Source of the DNA: Botryococcus braunii
Taxonomy: Eukaryota > Chlorophyta > Trebouxiophyceae
Direction of reading: 5' to 3'
Assembly (NCBI GenBank): GCA_002005505.1
Contig: KV908351.1
Span: 185,229-197,728 of the forward strand
Length of the DNA stretch: 12,500 bases
The notes under the pieces are model-generated. The model worked only from the letters and a program-made list of their open reading frames with translations. It had not been told where the DNA came from and did not search any database. Of the stretch, positions 10,645 through 12,500 are shown piece by piece (within the stretch, counting starts at the first letter, position 1; each line of letters opens with the position of its first letter). The position numbers and the translations under genes are program-made.

Positions 10645-10968
10645 TCATCCCCAAATCTCACATGCATACGTCGCTCTGGGCACAACACACATGAGAATCA
10701 ACTTAAGAAGAAGACCTATAGAGGCCGCACACTGCAGGTTACTATACTTACGCATAAGGGAGCTCCAAGTGGCCCACATTTTGCCGTGCAGGATGCCAAA
10801 GGTGCGCCCCACACCCCCAACCGAGGATAACATAACACCCAAGTATTTCTTAGTACATACTACGGTAAGCGTGACCCCGTCACAAACCCACTGAAAGGAA
10901 GGGGACGACTCAGGCGACGAGGGAAAGACCATGACAGGAGGGAGCAAGGGCCAGAAACGGGATCTCAA
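10645..10968 (-). pseudogene. LINE reverse transcriptase thumb/connector piece
   Basis: The minus-strand frame contains a VMVF start, FQWVCDGVTL, TKKYLGVMLSS and GKMWATWSSLMRKYSNLQ, and ends RATYACEIWG before TGA (10645-10647). The KYLGV and (S/Y)YxCE(I/V)WG motifs are classic markers just behind the LINE catalytic core. The conserved sequence starts near 10955, so the truncation point is close to 10970. Confidence 0.88.
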
Positions 10969-10970
10969 GG

Positions 10971-12500
10971 GACCTTTTGTTGGGCCATGTCCGTGGTGCG
11001 TATATGTACACGTTCAAGTCCAGCAACATTGAGCTGCAGGTTTGACTGAGCTTCTAGGTGGATCGGAATACTAGTGATTATCATGCAACATGCGACGGTT
11101 TTCGAATTTGAATGCCTTGTGAAAAGAAATGCATACGTGCATACAGATGTGAGGGCAGGCATTTCGAGCACGTATGACGGGCGAACGCGGAGCATTAGCT
11201 GCGGCTAGCCTGCGCTGTTGTATACAGCCCCCTCGAGATCTTAGAGAGATGTGACACCTCCCATACACTGACTCAACCTTGAACAAAGTGATTTCATATG
11301 GGACAGCGGCCACAGAGTGAATCGAGAAGCCCTATATCGGGCATGACTAGAGAAGTTTTTGGCAGCCAATTAGCGGGTGAAGTCATGGACTGATCGGGAG
11401 TGGAGTCGGGTGGAGTCATGGACTTGTTCATGAACAAGTCCACCACAAGAAAGTACATCTGTGCTGTCATAGGGCACGAGCAGATGTGAACATACCGACT
11501 GCCTGGAGGAAACACTCCCGAAGCGTGTCAACTTAAATGTCCAGTCACGATCCAGAGTGTCATGACTCAGGCAAGTCCTTAGCTGCCGCGGGTCGGACCT
11601 TCATAAGCGGACTTTAATATGCCCCACTCTGGGCTGCCGAGGAGTCAGTTCGAAGCCCTTCAATTGCGGAGCACTGGGGAGTCCATCGATTTAGATTTGC
11701 CGGTTTAATATCACGTAACGGGCCCGAGTCGGCCATGTATTACTAATCTCTCCCGACTGCTGTTACAGTGATGAAGGGAACACACCCACGAAATAGAAGC
11801 CGGAATGCGGAAGGATTGCTAAGACAAACTTTGAATCCCGATGACTTGAAATTTCACCTCAGGTTGGACACCACCGTGAAAACCCCTCACCTGCGATAAT
11901 CAGTTTTGAGGGTCAACAAGAAACGATATTGCCCAAGGCAAGTTATTTCGAAAGGCAACGAGTGAGTTCTGAAAGTATCTCGACGGCGCCTGGCACCGAG
12001 TACGAGCAGCGAAGTTAGCTGGAACAAGATGCCACGACTTTCCAGGATGCCAGGCAAACTTGACAGCATATTATATGTTTCTACCATGTATATGGCCTTC
12101 TTTGCCGTCCATGGCGCGAGGCTGGGAACCACAGATCGGACTCAGGCATGTCGGATTCTGTCTCGCTCTAAAACGAAATGTCGGAAAGCTTATATCCGTT
12201 CGAAAACTTTATTTTCATGCTATGTGGGTCAATCCTTTGTCGAAAGCGTTTTGCCCTCTGACTGCATTTGATCTTTAATCAGAATGTAACGGCCTACGCT
12301 TGTGAAAAATGTCTCTGTAAGCGAGAGGACTTCCTGTTACAATGAGTGTAGCTTATTTATCAAACCATTAAATATTTCTGGCAGCCTTTCCGAGCGATGT
12401 CAGGGCCCTGTTCGAACTTGTCACCCTTACTTGTGCTTCAGGAAACGAAGAGACGGCTTCCAGCCCGTGTGTCTGTGTGATATAGTCAGCAGGATCATTG
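10971..12500. other. No gene recognised
   Basis: About 1.5 kb without known protein motifs, tRNA or rRNA. Open frames are short (up to about 81 codons: 11887-12132 minus, 12029-12271 plus) and overlap on both strands. Simple repeats and G/C runs, frequent left of 7850, are absent here. The acceptor-like tgcttcag near 12434-12441 could precede an exon that runs out of the window, but the frame after it is soon closed. Confidence 0.5.
11419..11442. repeat. 24-bp perfect palindrome
   Basis: Twenty-four bases equal to their own reverse complement, centred on TTCATGAA. Upstream, gtggagtc is repeated (around 11400 and 11410) and gtcatggac occurs twice (near 11383 and 11415). It could be a binding site or a slippage product; no gene is near to decide. 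Confidence 0.92.

Larger units (their letters stand above)
9590..10970 (-). mobile_element. 5'-truncated non-LTR retrotransposon, minus strand, different family
   Basis: Minus-strand reading pieces from 10968 down to about 9835 match, in order, the post-catalytic part of a LINE polyprotein of the kind common in algae and some protists: [39 protein letters not shown], a QLCTYTRWF piece and a C-terminal GDEHHLFFSC...LQPIR...VWQDDL motif. The catalytic YxDD part is missing beyond 10970. Several frame changes and stops show that it is inactive. The stretch 9590-9835 behaves as its 3' UTR. Its C-terminus is unlike that of the plus-strand element, so two families are present. The ends are approximate. 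Confidence 0.85.

Noticed and set aside
11570..11665. Possible tRNA because of a ttcgaa word resembling a T-loop
   Set aside because: The bases around it do not form a five-base-pair T stem, and no acceptor or anticodon stem fits.

Overview
The window is nuclear eukaryotic DNA, probably from a unicellular alga. It holds GT-AG introns of about 700-860 bp, dense microsatellites, G/C homopolymer runs and decayed non-LTR retrotransposons. There is no bacterial-style gene packing and no operon. A green-lineage alga with a repeat-rich genome (for instance a prasinophyte) is my guess; one partial gene and two retroelement remnants cannot settle it.

Left part (1-3362, + strand): the 3' end of a split gene for an ABCG-type ABC transporter. 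Four exons (457-638, 1442-1534, 2373-2509, 3222-3362) join in consistent phase. They encode the last ~183 residues of the transmembrane domain and end at a natural TAG. The ATP-binding half and the first membrane helices lie upstream of the window. The first intron in the window contains a ~300 bp compound repeat of TG/CG, CA, GA and G runs.

Middle part (3363-7899): no recognisable coding sequence. It holds several inverted repeats: a near-perfect 140-nt foldback (4694-4833), two mutually exclusive stems (4842-4903), a 22-bp perfect palindrome (4967-4988) and a 60-nt hairpin (7258-7317). There is also a 43-bp tandem duplication (6697-6782) and several long C or G runs.

Right-centre part (7900-10970): a retrotransposon graveyard. 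A short minus-strand LINE tail (7900-8030) is followed by a plus-strand, 5'-truncated LINE with an R2-like zinc-knuckle/nuclease C-terminus (8040-9540). That element is broken by frameshifts, stop codons and two small tandem duplications. It meets, tail to tail, a minus-strand LINE of a different family (about 9590-10970), also 5'-truncated and frameshifted. The 3' UTR of this last element resembles the 7900-8030 tail, so two copies of one family flank the plus-strand element.

Right end (10971-12500): no gene, RNA or mobile element recognised; only a 24-bp perfect palindrome at 11419-11442 stands out. I see no convincing new biological system. The cluster of inverted repeats at 4694-4988 is the best candidate for something functional, such as a small-RNA hairpin or a miniature foldback element.
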